A stretch of 64,000 nt of DNA from Sisyra terminalis (Eukaryota; Arthropoda; Insecta; Neuroptera; Sisyridae). Below the pieces are notes generated by a model, which saw only the letters and a list, made by a program, of their open reading frames with translations, was not told where the DNA came from and did no database searches. A program made the translations under genes and the position numbers. Shown piece by piece: positions 10,024-21,240 of this stretch. Within the stretch, counting starts at the first letter, position 1. The number at the start of each line of letters is the position of its first letter. The DNA lies in assembly GCA_958496175.1 (NCBI GenBank), contig OY292275.1, positions 38,703,701 through 38,767,700 on the forward strand. The letters are read 5' to 3'.

Positions 10024-11196
10024 CTACGAATGTAATATTAATTTTGCAATTATGAATACGAAAATATATTTAGGGATTTTTAATAAATTTTCGTTTGCGT
10101 CAGATTTTGCACTACGGGATGTGGTTAAATTGTGATTCATTTCACTTGGAATATTTTCCATTATTTTGTCAGTCGTCGGTTCCTCGAAAGTTGATTCTGT
10201 AGTTGTCGGTGTAATTACATTGGAACAGTATGCAAAACTGTTGAAATTGTCGTCCGAAGTTTTGTATTCAGTACAAAGTTCAGTATGTTCAAAAGCAAAC
10301 TGCTGTAAACTTATTCCACAGCTACTTTGACAATAATTGTCTTTCAGTATTCCTACATAATTGTTTAAACTGGACCACCAATGTTCTATTCTATGATCTG
10401 TTGTACATTTGCAGTTGATTATTGTATTGTTTTCAATGTTATATTCGACGTCGTGCATTTCTTGCGTCATCGCTGATAATGCTAAATCTTTGATGATATT
10501 ATTTTGGAACTGAAACTTTTTGGTTGAATTCACAATATTGTAATCTGCAAGATCGACCATTCGAAAGAAATTGTTGTTCACGTACACGTTGGTTCCTTGC
10601 AAAAATGTAGTATTTGTTGAATTTTTTGCGCCAAAAACACAACTATCTATATTTAAGCTATTTTCGGCTTTTAATTTCAAACCGTTCGATCGAATGTTGT
10701 CAAATTTACTTTTTTCAATTTGAATATCAAACGCTGTTATATCAATACTATTGTCTTCAATTAATCCAACAGTTGATTTTGAAAAGACGACAGGGCTGTT
10801 CGGTTCCATTGTAATTTTAATTGCGTCCGTCCGAATCTTATCAATAGTACAGTTGGCAATATGGAAGTTTTGAAGGCCTTTTATATCATAGAACGCATAT
10901 TGTGGAATATCCGTGATATGAGAATCTTTTATGATAATATCTTGAACATCTCGAAGACCCATAAACGCCTTGGATGTTACTAACAAATCGTTGATATTTT
11001 CAATAATCAACTTTTGCAAACTGGTAAAAACTCCTGTGGGAAGTGAAACACGTTCTGAATTTCTAATTACTAATCTTTGTAGATCGTAGACTTGACTGAA
11101 GGAATTTCGCTCGAATCCAATAGACCAATAATTTGATAAAGTGATGTTAACAGTTCGTTGCATCCGTGTCATCCGAGCTCCAGACAAACGTAGTGC
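10024..11196 (-). CDS. secreted or GPI-anchored leucine-rich-repeat-like protein, exon 2
   Basis: Read on the minus strand, the exon starts after AATTTTAG (acceptor at 11197-11198) in phase 0 and ends in a stop at 10024. Its 390 residues begin with about four degenerate leucine/isoleucine-rich repeats of roughly 24 residues (LQRLVIRNSERVSLP, LQKLIIENINDLLV, VQDIIIKDSHITDIP, LQNFHIANCTIDKI). They grade into a long solenoid of short hydrophobic strands with many Asn (parallel-strand, beta-helix-like). A cysteine cluster (INCKCTTDHRIEHWW, then CQSSC and later Cys) resembles an LRRCT cap. A Thr/Ser/Glu linker and a hydrophobic tail without a charged cytoplasmic part suggest a GPI signal. Several N-glycosylation sequons are present. 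The ligand is unknown. Confidence 0.85.
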   Translation of the reverse strand, partial: ALRLSGARMTRMQRTVNITLSNYWSIGFERNSFSQVYDLQRLVIRNSERVSLPTGVFTSLQKLIIENINDLLVTSKAFMGLRDVQDIIIKDSHITDIPQYAFYDIKGLQNFHIANCTIDKIRTDAIKITMEPNSPVVFSKSTVGLIEDNSIDITAFDIQIEKSKFDNIRSNGLKLKAENSLNIDSCVFGAKNSTNTTFLQGTNVYVNNNFFRMVDLADYNIVNSTKKFQFQNNIIKDLALSAMTQEMHDVEYNIENNTIINCKCTTDHRIEHWWSSLNNYVGILKDNYCQSSCGISLQQFAFEHTELCTEYKTSDDNFNSFAYCSNVITPTTTESTFEEPTTDKIMENIPSEMNHNLTTSRSAKSDANENLLKIPKYIFVFIIAKLILHS

Positions 11197-11754
11197 CTAA
11201 AATTTAATAATTAAATTTATCTGAACCACTTAATTGCTTTTTGTTATCAAAATTTCATTCAATGGCTTCAAAGGAAGTGAATAAAGTTCTTTTATTAATT
11301 TATCAGCAGTTTTGACCTGTTGATATTATACTCAAAGAGATAATATCTGTCATTTATTCTATTTAATAAGAAAATTATTTTATTCGTTGAAATTTTAAAT
11401 TATTTTTATAACTTTAAGGAAAAGTATAATTAATGTGAGGAATTAATTTAAAAGAAATATTTTTACTACCTTTCCTTCGGAAACAATGCTATTTCCGTTT
11501 GTAAATAAGAAAATGTTAATGCAACAAAAAATAATATTTTTAGTATGTGCATAAACAATTTAGTTCTTATACAATTGACCTTAAAGTTAAACATCATTAG
11601 CTAGTAATTTAAAAAATGAATATTCACTGTTTTATATGTAACGCAACTGTCCTTCGAACCAGAATGAAAAATTATACAGTTTTCAATGATCAAGAACTGT
11701 TTGTAGTTGATAGTTTCTTAAATTGGCATAAAATAAATTTAAAAAAATACTTAC

Positions 11755-11919
11755 TTTTCTACCAGTTCCATTGCATATAACCGAAATCGGGACCTTAGCA
11801 CTGGGAGAACATTCACATATTGTACACAAATCTAAACTTGATGGATCCGACTGACAATTGATGCGACCAATTGTTGTTACAATTAACAATAAAACCGCTT
11901 TAATTAATATTAAGTACAT
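11755..11919 (-). CDS. secreted or GPI-anchored leucine-rich-repeat-like protein, exon 1 (signal peptide)
   Basis: ATG at 11919 is the first true ATG in the frame; the longer open frame above it begins with a non-ATG codon. The 55 residues start with a classic signal peptide (MYLILIKAVLLLIVTT) and go on to a short cysteine-rich segment (LCTICECSP, ICNGTG) like a reduced LRRNT cap. The exon ends AGA AAA before the donor GTAAGT at 11754, in phase 0, and joins cleanly to exon 2 (GCACTACGT). The joined protein has 445 residues. The intron (11197-11754) is 558 bp and AT-rich. Confidence 0.85.
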
Positions 11920-12060
11920 TATGTTTGTGACAAGCAAATAAATACTTAATACACTTTTATTAATAAATGACTCAAGGCGTGCGAATTGTGTAACAGTCAA
12001 GATTCAAATAGTTGCTCAACTCAAGAAGCACTCTATTTTATTAAATGAATTCGTTTATCA
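11920..12060 (-). promoter_or_regulatory. probable 5' UTR and core promoter of the LRR-like gene
   Basis: Upstream of the ATG on the minus strand, a TTAATAAAATAG element near 12035-12047 could act as a TATA-like box, placing a start near 12015-12020. This is position-based inference with no strong initiator visible. It faces away from the plus-strand promoter at 12268, giving a divergent arrangement. Confidence 0.3.
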
Positions 12061-12267
12061 TGCGGTTGGGTGGTTCATATCACACATTTGTTTACCGGGT
12101 GTGCAAATTCTTCGCTATATTTTACGATTTTTTTTTTAACGAATTAAATGCTTTTTTGAGTTCATTTTTTTTTGTACGAACAACACAATACGACTATGGC
12201 CAAGTCTTTGTTTCATTTAATTTATATTAAGTACATAATTGGAGATATTAGTCAGATATAACTAAGA

Positions 12268-12352
12268 TATAAATAAGGACCACATATTGTTTATATTCAT
12301 CGGACGACCAAAGTTAGAAAGTTGAGCGGAAATTGAAAATATTCGCATCCGT
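12268..12352 (+). promoter_or_regulatory. TATA box, initiator and 5' exon with donor, gene unknown
   Basis: TATAAATA lies at 12268-12275. Exactly 31 bp on, TTCATCG (A at 12299) fits an insect initiator. A 52-bp leader without ATG then ends at a strong donor, GTAAGTATG, from 12351. The spacing and donor together look like the first, noncoding exon of a plus-strand transcript. No matching coding exon is evident before the gene at 18388, so this could be a distal promoter of that gene or a noncoding RNA. Confidence 0.45.
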
Positions 12353-15260
12353 AAGTATGACTCTTACCAATTATGCATCAACAAAAGTTTTTTCTTAAAC
12401 GTAATGAATTAAAATTATTCTATAATTAGCTAATTTTGTGGAAAAATAATTCAAACGTTGTACCCAGAAATATTAAATGAATTTAAAGAATTTGGTTAAT
12501 GAATCAAAAAATATTTTATTCATATTTGTCTGGTAATAATTTGAGAGTAGGTACTCAACACTTTATAACTTAAGGTGGCTTTTAATATAATTTTTTTTAT
12601 ATTATTATTGAAAAATACAAAAAAATAAATGCTTAAGCATGAAATATTAAAAACTTTTTGTACATAACACAACGTTTTTTCATTAATTCATTAAGATTCG
12701 TTGAAGAGTGCACTTCTTTAGTCTTCATACTGTTATTAATTTACATAAATATTTCCCAATTTTCATAAAATATCGATCATACAAATTCAAATCTTTTTAA
12801 AGGAAAATCTGAACAAGTTTGATTTTTATATTTTTTTTCAAATTTGAATTCTAAATTATTAGTAAAAGTTATGGGAAATATAAAAATCATGTATGGCAGA
12901 GCTATCTGAAAATAGTATCTTAGTTACTTTAAAGTATCTTAGTTATTGCATATTTGTTTATTAGTTTTTGGGCAAAAGAAAAAATATCTTTGATACTTTT
13001 CAAAAGAAAGTTTGTATATTGCAACTTATAAAAAAATATCTTATAAATCGAAAAGTATCTACAATAATAAACAGGAGCGAAAAATAAAATATAGAAGCAA
13101 ATAATAAAATGCGGTACCTGACTACCTAGTGGTATAAAACAATATTTAACTTGTGATTTTTTTGTTTTGGCAAAGTTTAATTGTTTTATTTTTATTTTAC
13201 TTAAATTAGCTGACGGTATGTTTTGGTCTTTTCATATAATTTTTAATTTTATTTGGATTTTTATTTTGTTTAGTTCTATAAAATTTAATGTAGGTACACC
13301 TCCCTTATTAATCTTCAAATGTTTTTTTAAGTTTTTTTTTTCTAAATTTATAAGAATAAGAAATACATTATCTGATTACCTAACAATTGTACCGAATATG
13401 TGAAACTTATTACATAAATAGTACACAAAATAATTAAAAAAAGTATCCTTTTAAGTATCTTAAAAAGTAACTTATCTTGTATCAGGATACTTTTCTAAAG
13501 TATTTTTCGACAGCTCTATCGTGTGGATGGTTCATCTTTCTATCGATGCTGCGAAATAGTGATTTTTAATCTTTGTATTTATGCAATTAATATATGTATA
13601 TCTATGTATAAATATATATATATAGGTGTATAAAATAAACAAAACCATTAAAAACCCGCGAGACTGACTCACCGAGTCTCAGGGATTCTATTGAACCTAG
13701 GTTAAGAATTATTGTCCTAGGCCCTTCATTGGAAATAATTTTCCAAATAAAATTTTCTAAGTTGGTTTGGATCGACCAGATTTTCTTCTATTAAGCCCAC
13801 TTTAGTGGGTACAAAAATTATTCGTTATCCCGGCGGATTACATTAAGCTATCAAATCCTTAGCGTTACTTCGTTGCGCCAACGATAATAAGTTATAGGTA
13901 CCTATAAGTAATTCATAACAATTTTTTTACGAAAAAGAAGGTTTATTTATTTTGGTGACAATACTTAAAGGTTAATTCGAAAAAACTAAAAAAACTTTAA
14001 TTAAAGAAAAGGGTCTAATTTTTCCTATGATGATCATCAGTAGTGCATTTCTGGAGCTGTGCGAGTAAATATGGATAAAAAGGTAAATATGAAATATCGT
14101 CGACATAATAGTAGGTATGAGTAGGTATTGGTTTTTATTTAAAAAAATTGTTTTTGAAACCCAATAACTCTGGAGATCTAGAATTAATATCTTAAATAAA
14201 AAGCTTTAGCTATAAAAAGCTCCTTTTCTGCATTAGTTTCCGACTAACCAAATTAAATTCAGGTTAAAACGGTTAAACTGATTTTAGATCAAAATGAGAT
14301 TTAACTATCAATTTGAGATTGGTTGTAACTCTGGAAATAAATTAAAAGTTAAAAAATAATGACAAGGCATAAGTATCATATATCATTCTATATATAGGAT
14401 ATAGATATATTCCAATTTGTAGTTACAGAGATAAACTTAATTTGAATGAATTTCATTGATATAGACGATTCAGACTAATAGTCCTTTATCACATATATGT
14501 GTGTTAAAGGGAACATTTCATTTAGATTAAAGAAGGCAGATTTAGACTTAAATTTGAACAGTTTTGTATATCTCTATTTTTAGAGTAATGAACACAATTG
14601 CGTGACTTTCATCAGTGAATACGTTTTGTTATTAGTTAATTAACTGAATTCGCGCCTCCCTTACACATTAATGTCTCACAAATTTTCTAACTATTGATCA
14701 AGGGCAAAATGAAATTGTTGATTCCACTGTGTACAATTTTATTTATTATCACTTATTTGATAATAATAATGAATCTTTTCTATTGCTGCAATTTTCAGAT
14801 TTAGTAATTTTTTATGACGGTTATGATTCATAGATCTATATTAAATGTGAATTCATTTGAAAAAGTTCAATATAAAATTATACATTTTACAAGGAATTTA
14901 AATTTGTCAGAATGTATGCTTTATTTATGTTTTCTTAATGAAAAAACCACAATGGAAATGATAACGTAATTTTACAAAATTTTCAAAATCCAAAAGTGAA
15001 GATTAAGAGTTACAATAAAAACCACACAATGTTTGACGTAAAATATATGAAGGTACTTTAGAATACCTACATAATACTGACGTATATCATATGTGATGAT
15101 TAATTTAATTTAATTTAATTTTGGTAAGTATACAATTTTTTCAGAATCAAAATTATCTGTTCCGTTGAAATATTCGGTAAGTATTTAATAAGTCATTAAT
15201 TTCTATTTTCTTAAAAAATTAATATACAAAAATATACAGTAGAAATAGTATTGCATATTT
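12353..15260. other. AT-rich DNA, possibly intron of the transcript starting at 12299
   Basis: I see no coding exon here. A cluster of hairpins at 13650-13885 is the only feature that stands out and is listed separately. A tandem TTTAATTTAATTTAATT run sits near 15100. Frames near 13167-13403 are Phe/Ile-rich and not coding-like. Confidence 0.5.
13650..13885. repeat. hairpin-rich, higher-GC segment of unknown type
   Basis: Several short perfect hairpins stand in a row: GAGACT/AGTCTC (13660-13680), CCTAGG/CCTAGG (13696-13721), TTGGAAA/TTTCCAA with a 4-base loop (13729-13746), CCCACT/AGTGGG with a 2-base loop (13796-13809), and CGTTG/CAACG with a 3-base loop (13871-13883). The segment is less AT-rich than its surroundings and not open in any long frame. 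It might be part of an old transposon or a structured RNA. No family is recognised. Confidence 0.5.
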
Positions 15261-15455
15261 GTACCGAGATTTACCGTTCTTACTACCAGTGTTAAAGCGC
15301 TTTTAGTACTCAACTTGAACTTAAAATGACTTGAACTGGTAGAATCTACTATTAAAAAAAAAGTAATATTTCAAAAGTAGTTCAAGTTATATTAAGTTCC
15401 AGCTGAGTACTAAATACGCCTTAACACTGGTAGTAAGGGCGGTAAATATCGGTAC
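15261..15455. mobile_element. palindromic foldback MITE
   Basis: The left end GTACCGAGATTTACCG and the reverse complement of the right end GTACCGATATTTACCG open two arms of nearly 90 bp. The arms share CTTACTACCAGTGTTAA, TTTAGTACTCA and AACTTGAACT at matching distances, with only about 20 bp of loop. There is no coding capacity. It directly adjoins the LINE fragment that begins near 15475. Confidence 0.75.
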
Positions 15456-15474
15456 AATTTTAAAATATTTCCAG

Positions 15475-16260
15475 GATGAGGATTAATTGGGACACAACAC
15501 TGCACTCTCTGGGTTTATTGTTTCCTGGGTTCATATTAAACTAGTTAAACCGAATAACTGAGCGAACCCCAATAACCGGCATACTAAGTGTTTTTTGACT
15601 ATTTTAGTTTCAGAGTTTGTTGTCTCTAGTTCTTTAGGTCCCAATGCATTTAAAACACTGTATTCTCCCAGAGCATGAGAAGCGGTTTCATCCTCTGCCT
15701 AGCAGAACTTCATCTTGGATCATCGACATGTAATCCAATAGTATGCAGTTGCATACAATGCGTGCAATTTCTTCAGTCCACAGTGTTCGATTATTAGACC
15801 CGTTATTTCTCTGGCTTATTTTTTTTTAAGATCAAATACTTCAGTAGTTAGGTTCAGAGATGGTTTTCTCATAATCTTTTTACTGTGTTTTTGCCCGGTG
15901 GTGTTCCTCCATATTGTACATTGATTTTTATAAACCTACCATTTGGCGGTATTTTTCACTGCCAATTTTGTAACATCAAATACAGGCTGTGGACCTGTGA
16001 ATAGTGTTCGGGATCTTTGAGGCAAGGGCACCAGTCCTTTCGTAGGTTTTAATATTTTTGTGACCTAGCATCCATTCCTACTGACCTTGTTTCTGGTGGT
16101 TAGGTTTGTAAATATTTTTTCCCAGATCAGTTTGGAGTTGATCTGTGGTTTTGCTAGTGCTTTTAATAGGAATTGGTGAATATGTGGATAAACCCTTTCC
16201 TCAAACATTTCCGTACACAGGCATGAATCTCCGCTTGGTATATAATAGTGTTTATTCATA
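15475..16260 (-). mobile_element. non-LTR retrotransposon fragment: RNase H domain and C-terminal zinc-knuckle region
   Basis: Translated on the minus strand with frameshifts, it gives ALAKPQINSKLIWE (the RNase H helix seen as A-L-x-x-x-x-I-N-S-K-L-V-W-E) and then TTRNKVS. Further on come TGPQPVFDVTKLAVKN, WRNTTGQKHSKK, a worn HTIGLHVDD region, and AEDETASHALGEYSVLNAL. The order is that of RNase H-bearing insect non-LTR elements, where a C-x2-C...H...C knuckle follows a TGH-x-x-L-x-x-H-L segment. Multiple stops and frameshifts show it is dead. No reverse-transcriptase part is seen. Confidence 0.75.
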
Positions 16261-18387
16261 TAACAACAAATATAATCATATGGAAAAGTTTGTTTTTCAA
16301 TACTAGAGCCTTTGGATATTTAATTCTTAATAAAATAACGGCAACTAGAAAATAGGTAGTATAGGTTTTTAGGAATGAAATCGTTCTTCTTCTGATTTCT
16401 GGAGGCTTTTCCTGCAAGTTTCTCTACACTATATATTAGAAGGACTATTGCGCTTCAAATAAAATAGCTTTATTATGATACTGCATCAGTGCATGGATTT
16501 TACAATAAGAAAAATCCTTCTATTTTCATAATGACAGTAAACGAGAAATCAAGCATGGGAACAAAAATCTTAAACAATTCGAAGACTGGTTTTTCCAATG
16601 ATACTTTTATCTGGCATTTATTAGTGGAAATTTTTTAGTTTAAAAACCATAAAAGACTTACGGACATAAAATCTTACAGTACGATCGCTAAATACCGTAC
16701 TTGGTGGGTAAAGAGAGATTTGCTTCTACTAAAAGTTTAGTTGAAATTTTTGGTTTGTGTACTATTTAATTTAGTTATTCTGTCATTAATTGAATTAAGG
16801 TTTTAACTGCAAAGCATTGTTATACTATGTTTATTTGAGTATTCGTGCTCATATTTTGCTCCTTACTGTTTACAGCTATCAAAAAAAAAAAAAAAAAAGA
16901 ATTGATTTTTACTGATATTTATAGGCAATACTATTAGTAGATTAATAGATTTTATGAAAACAATAAAATATTGGTAAATATTATAGTATTATTTCTTACC
17001 TACTTACAGTTTTCATTTTTTTTTTTTGGAGGATTAGAAGATTAGAAGTACAATACTATGTAGATATCTAAAAGAATCTATAGATCTCCGGAGTTGACTC
17101 GGGCGAACGGAAAACTTATTTTCTCAAGTATGAGTTAATTGCATTGAGTGCCTTTTGTTAGCTTATCTAACCAATTATTATTGAAACCGTTCAAAAAAGG
17201 TAAAATAATATACTAATATTTATTAAAATCTTTCTGACTCCGTACTTAAAATGACCGATTACTATACTTATTTTATAAAAACTATTTTTTTCCAATTATC
17301 CATAATATTAAGCGTACTAACTCTACTTAGTACAATAGTATACTAAGATTTAACATATTAACATTTAAATCTGTACCCCACTATAGTATCAGTCTCTGTT
17401 GTACTTAAAAAGATCATCCTAGGTGATTATTGAATAATTTACCATGTAATGAATTGTAATGAATAATGAACAATATATATATTATTTGGTATCAATCAAA
17501 AATTTATTGTCTTAAAAATTCTTCTTCTTTAAAATTTTTAAAATAGAAATAAAACATACATAATTTTAGAAACATTCATATGAAAAAAGGCCTCGCCTTA
17601 CAATTTGTATACTATGTAATGCCGGCCCTGCAATATAATTTTAATATGATTATTCATTTACTTATACCTGGAGAAGGTAGCCAAATAAGTCTTATTATTC
17701 ATTCGTCCCCTATTTCGTTACTAGTTGTAGAAACATGAGCCTAATTACTTTTCCTGCGACATTCTCAATAATCCTACGCACAATTTTTTTCAGGTTCAAT
17801 GTTAAATGAATCATTAGCAGACATGTGAAAATTTCAGACAAATGAGCTTTTGTTAATTTCCCTTCATAACGAAAACAAACTGTCCTATTCATCAACCAAC
17901 TATTGAACTTTCTCCTTCACTTAATATAGATTGTTTTTTTGCGTGAACTTGATGATGACGTTATCAGTTCTTCCCTGCTCTAAGAAATAATAAATTACCA
18001 CTACACATTTAATACCAGTTAAGTTTTTTGGAATTTTTATTAAGATATAACAAAATAATGTGATTGAAATTCACTTATAGTCAACCCAAGGTGTATTTAA
18101 TATTAGGTCGTTGCCTATCCTTGAAATTTTCCACAGCACAAAACTTAGATATTTGTATTGAAAATTTGAAAAGCCATTCTGTAATTAGGTGCTTTTCATC
18201 ATTTCGATTTGTATACGCGCATACAATGTTATATGAAAATATCTCCTAGGTAACGGCGTCGTTAACGTCCACTACGTTAACTGGTCAAACGTAAAACACG
18301 TTAGTATTCATCGGTAAGACATTTGAATATCCTCGAAACACTTTAACAAACTTGTAGTAAGTTATTAAGGAAATTCGCGGCTATAAA
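16261..18387. other. intergenic DNA and probable 5' region of the next gene
   Basis: No supported gene is present. A poly-A run occurs near 16880. At 17580-17632 a GC-richer patch reads, on the minus strand, GCAGGGCCGGCATTAC, which looks like a single hAT-type terminus; its partner was not found. Bases 18250-18387 are less AT-rich (several ACG and CG) and are probably promoter and 5' UTR of the gene starting at 18388. Confidence 0.5.
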
Positions 18388-18895
18388 ATGGATCAAAAAA
18401 CGGGAAGCAAGTATACCTTCAAAGAGCACCCTAAAAAGAGCCAATTCCGGCAAATTTCGAACACCAAAAAAGAAAAGGAACCAAAAAAGCAAAATGAGTC
18501 AAAATCAAAAGCAGTGATTAAGAACAACCAACCCAAACTTAAAACACTATCGATATCGTTTCCGTCAACGCCTGCGTTTACCGAATGCGAATTTGTTAAT
18601 TCACCAGACGATGCTTCGAGTACTTGTTCGTCAGATTATGCATCGTCGTATATTCGAGCTCCAGGATTCGATTTTCATGGACATACATTTCCAGAGAGGT
18701 CCAGACTTAAACTCAACGATTCTGATCAGGAATATGACAGGGAATTCAAAAAAAATAATAACAACTACGTGGATCGTAGCTATCATCAAGAGACAAGAAA
18801 GAAGAAGTTTTCGGAAAATATAACAGATAAGAAGAAAAACAGTAGCGATGGAAAATTTTCTAATACATCTGCAAGCAAACCTAAGGCAAAGAAAG
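18388..18895 (+). CDS. unrecognised 345-residue basic protein, exon 1
   Basis: The ATG at 18388 follows a leader ending GGCTATAAA. The 169 codons are rich in Lys, Asn, Ser and Gln (MDQKTGSKYTFKEHPKKSQF). In the middle is a conserved-looking block: LKTLSISFPSTPAFTECEF and then SSTCSSDYASSYIRAPGFDF. The donor is GTACGT at 18896, in phase 1. No membrane segment, signal peptide or enzymatic motif is visible. The Lys-rich ends suggest a nuclear or nucleic-acid-associated, mostly disordered protein. Joined to four downstream exons, phases 1, 1, 2 and 0 are all consistent, which is strong support for the gene model even though the family is unknown to me. Confidence 0.8.
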
Positions 18896-21141
18896 GTACG
18901 TCATATTTTTTCTTTAATTATTCCATCAATTAAAATTCTTAAAGCCTTTCTGTTGAAAATTTTACATATGGCTCTGTTTTGTTTTCGAAATGAAACTTAT
19001 TTTATAAAACTTTTTTTTTTTATAAAATATATTTGTTGACCTTTAGATTTTATAAATTTTGTCACGAACATTATAAATTTCCAATGATAAAATCAAGGTA
19101 TGCACAATGTACTTAGAATTATTTTTATGGATGTTAGTAACTAAAATGAGTATTTATTTTATCTTTCTAAGTTGAAAAAGGAAACTTGAGAAAATATTGT
19201 ATTAAATTGTTAATAAATCAACATGGCGTTTCACATTAAGTTTAAAATATTAGTAAGTATGAAAATAACTAAATTTATAGAAAAGATGGGGTCTTCAAAA
19301 ATTTTATAAATAATTGAAAAACGGATTTGTTTTATATTCACGAAAAATCTTTGAGGGCTTACAAAAAAAATATTAAATTTTTCAAAAGTATCAATATGCT
19401 ATTATTATGGATTTGTATTATCATTACATATGTAGTAAAGTCTATAATTTTGTGATTGTTTATAAAACGGTTGTTTAAGTATCGCTATGAATTCTTATTA
19501 ATTTGTAGAAACTTGACAGGGGAATAAATATTTTTCCTTTTAATGTTATTGATTATTATTTTATTTGTGCATCTATATCACTATTATTTATTGTTATCAA
19601 TTTTGTTTTGCAAGTTGCTTGAAAAATTACACAGTTCTCAGTACCAGTAACAATTATGGACACAATCATTAAATCTACTTTACTAAATCGAAGACATTAA
19701 ATTATTAGGAATATTAAAAACCTTTTAAAATATTAATAACCACATTTTAAAAGCGTGGGTACTAAGAAAATGTATGAAAAAAAATTTTTATGTGCTTTCT
19801 CTAACCCATGAGTAAAAAAAATGCAACCCAAATCAACATCGTTAGGTCAAAGATCTAATTTTTTCAAATATTCAATCAAAGAAGACAAGAAAAGAAAGTA
19901 AGATGATACTTACTATTTTACGAGTATTGATAGTAATAACTCGCACTTCCCACTCGTCAATTAACGATATATAGTTTACGCGCATTTATAAAAGTTTGTA
20001 TTCTTTTGGTGGAATATGTTCGGGAAAATTATGAACTGATTTTACAACCTAAGTCGATGATACGACTAAATGTGATTTTTAGTCGAAGCCGAAACTTCAG
20101 TTGAACTCTACTTAAAGGCATATCAATTTATTTGTATTCTTTTAAAAAGTTTTGTATAATATTATTTATGGTAACTATATACAACAACGTAATGTGCACT
20201 CTAACTAGTTAATATAAAAATATTTATAAACTTTTTTATACTGTTTTTAGCTTTCACTTTACGTATGTAATATTTGCTCTTTATTTAGTTATTGGCTCAT
20301 TTTAGTTTTGGATAATTATTTTGCTTCTCAATTCTACTTAAAGTTTTAAACTTTTGGATTAACGTAGAATGGAAAAATTAAAGCAATCTCCAAACTATTT
20401 AATACCGATATAAATGTTCATTGGTTTCACTCAAATTCTGAGACATCTCAAATGCATTGTGAGATTTGTTATAAGGGAAAAATTAATGCAGACTCTTTTA
20501 ATATATTTTTAGTGTAATTATACTTTTTCGGTATTCATAACATATAAAAACGTATGAGATTAACAGGTACACATATGTGTTTAAAATGTTTATGAATATT
20601 GGAGAATTTATTTCATAGTTAAAATCACTGAAGGGAAATTACATCTATCACTAAATGTTCAACTCATAGTCCTACAAAAATTTTCTCAGATCTCGCAATC
20701 TCACTTATTTCTAAAATGTAAACGATCAATATTCTATGCATGCCGTATGTCATACATTTGACTTTTTAATATCCGTATGATCTCCGGTGGATAATTGGAT
20801 CGAGAAGAGGATATCTCTTTAACACTTTCACTCCCTTATTGCAATGCCTTTATTAAATGTGAGCATTTAATGTTAATAGTTATAGTGATAATTTTCAATA
20901 ACAATATATAACTTGTTCACAAACGTAGGTAATTGCTTATGGTTTCAAATCGTTTATTGAATAGAAAAACCTCCCCTAAATTGGTATTAAATTTGCGGTT
21001 GACAAAAAGAGTGATGATATTGAGGATAATTATAATATGGATTTGAAATTAAAACTTGTTTAAATATTTTGTTTTAATTTTATGTTACGAAAACGGTATT
21101 ACTTTCCGGTCTCCTTTATACATTTTTGAGTAAAATATATT

Positions 21142-21240
21142 GTCTTTTTTTTTGATGGTTTGGTATTTGGCCGAATACCAAAATTTTAATTTTCAGCCGA
21201 ATACCGAATATAAAAAAATAGCTGAATATTCGTGGTATCT
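21142..21240. mobile_element. relic repeat with GGCCGAATACC-type palindromes
   Basis: The segment contains GGTATTTGGCCGAATACC and then CAGCCGAATACCGAATAT, and ends in GAATATTCGTGGTATCTCT. These interlaced CGAATA palindromes are characteristic of a widespread class of animal DNA-transposon ends that carry CCGAATATTCGGC-type motifs. Only a degenerate fragment remains and neither boundary is clear. Confidence 0.35.

Noticed and set aside
16065..16259. 64-codon minus-strand frame as an independent gene
   Set aside because: It contains ALAKPQINSKLIWE, part of the RNase H domain of the LINE relic, and continues with frameshifts into the same element.
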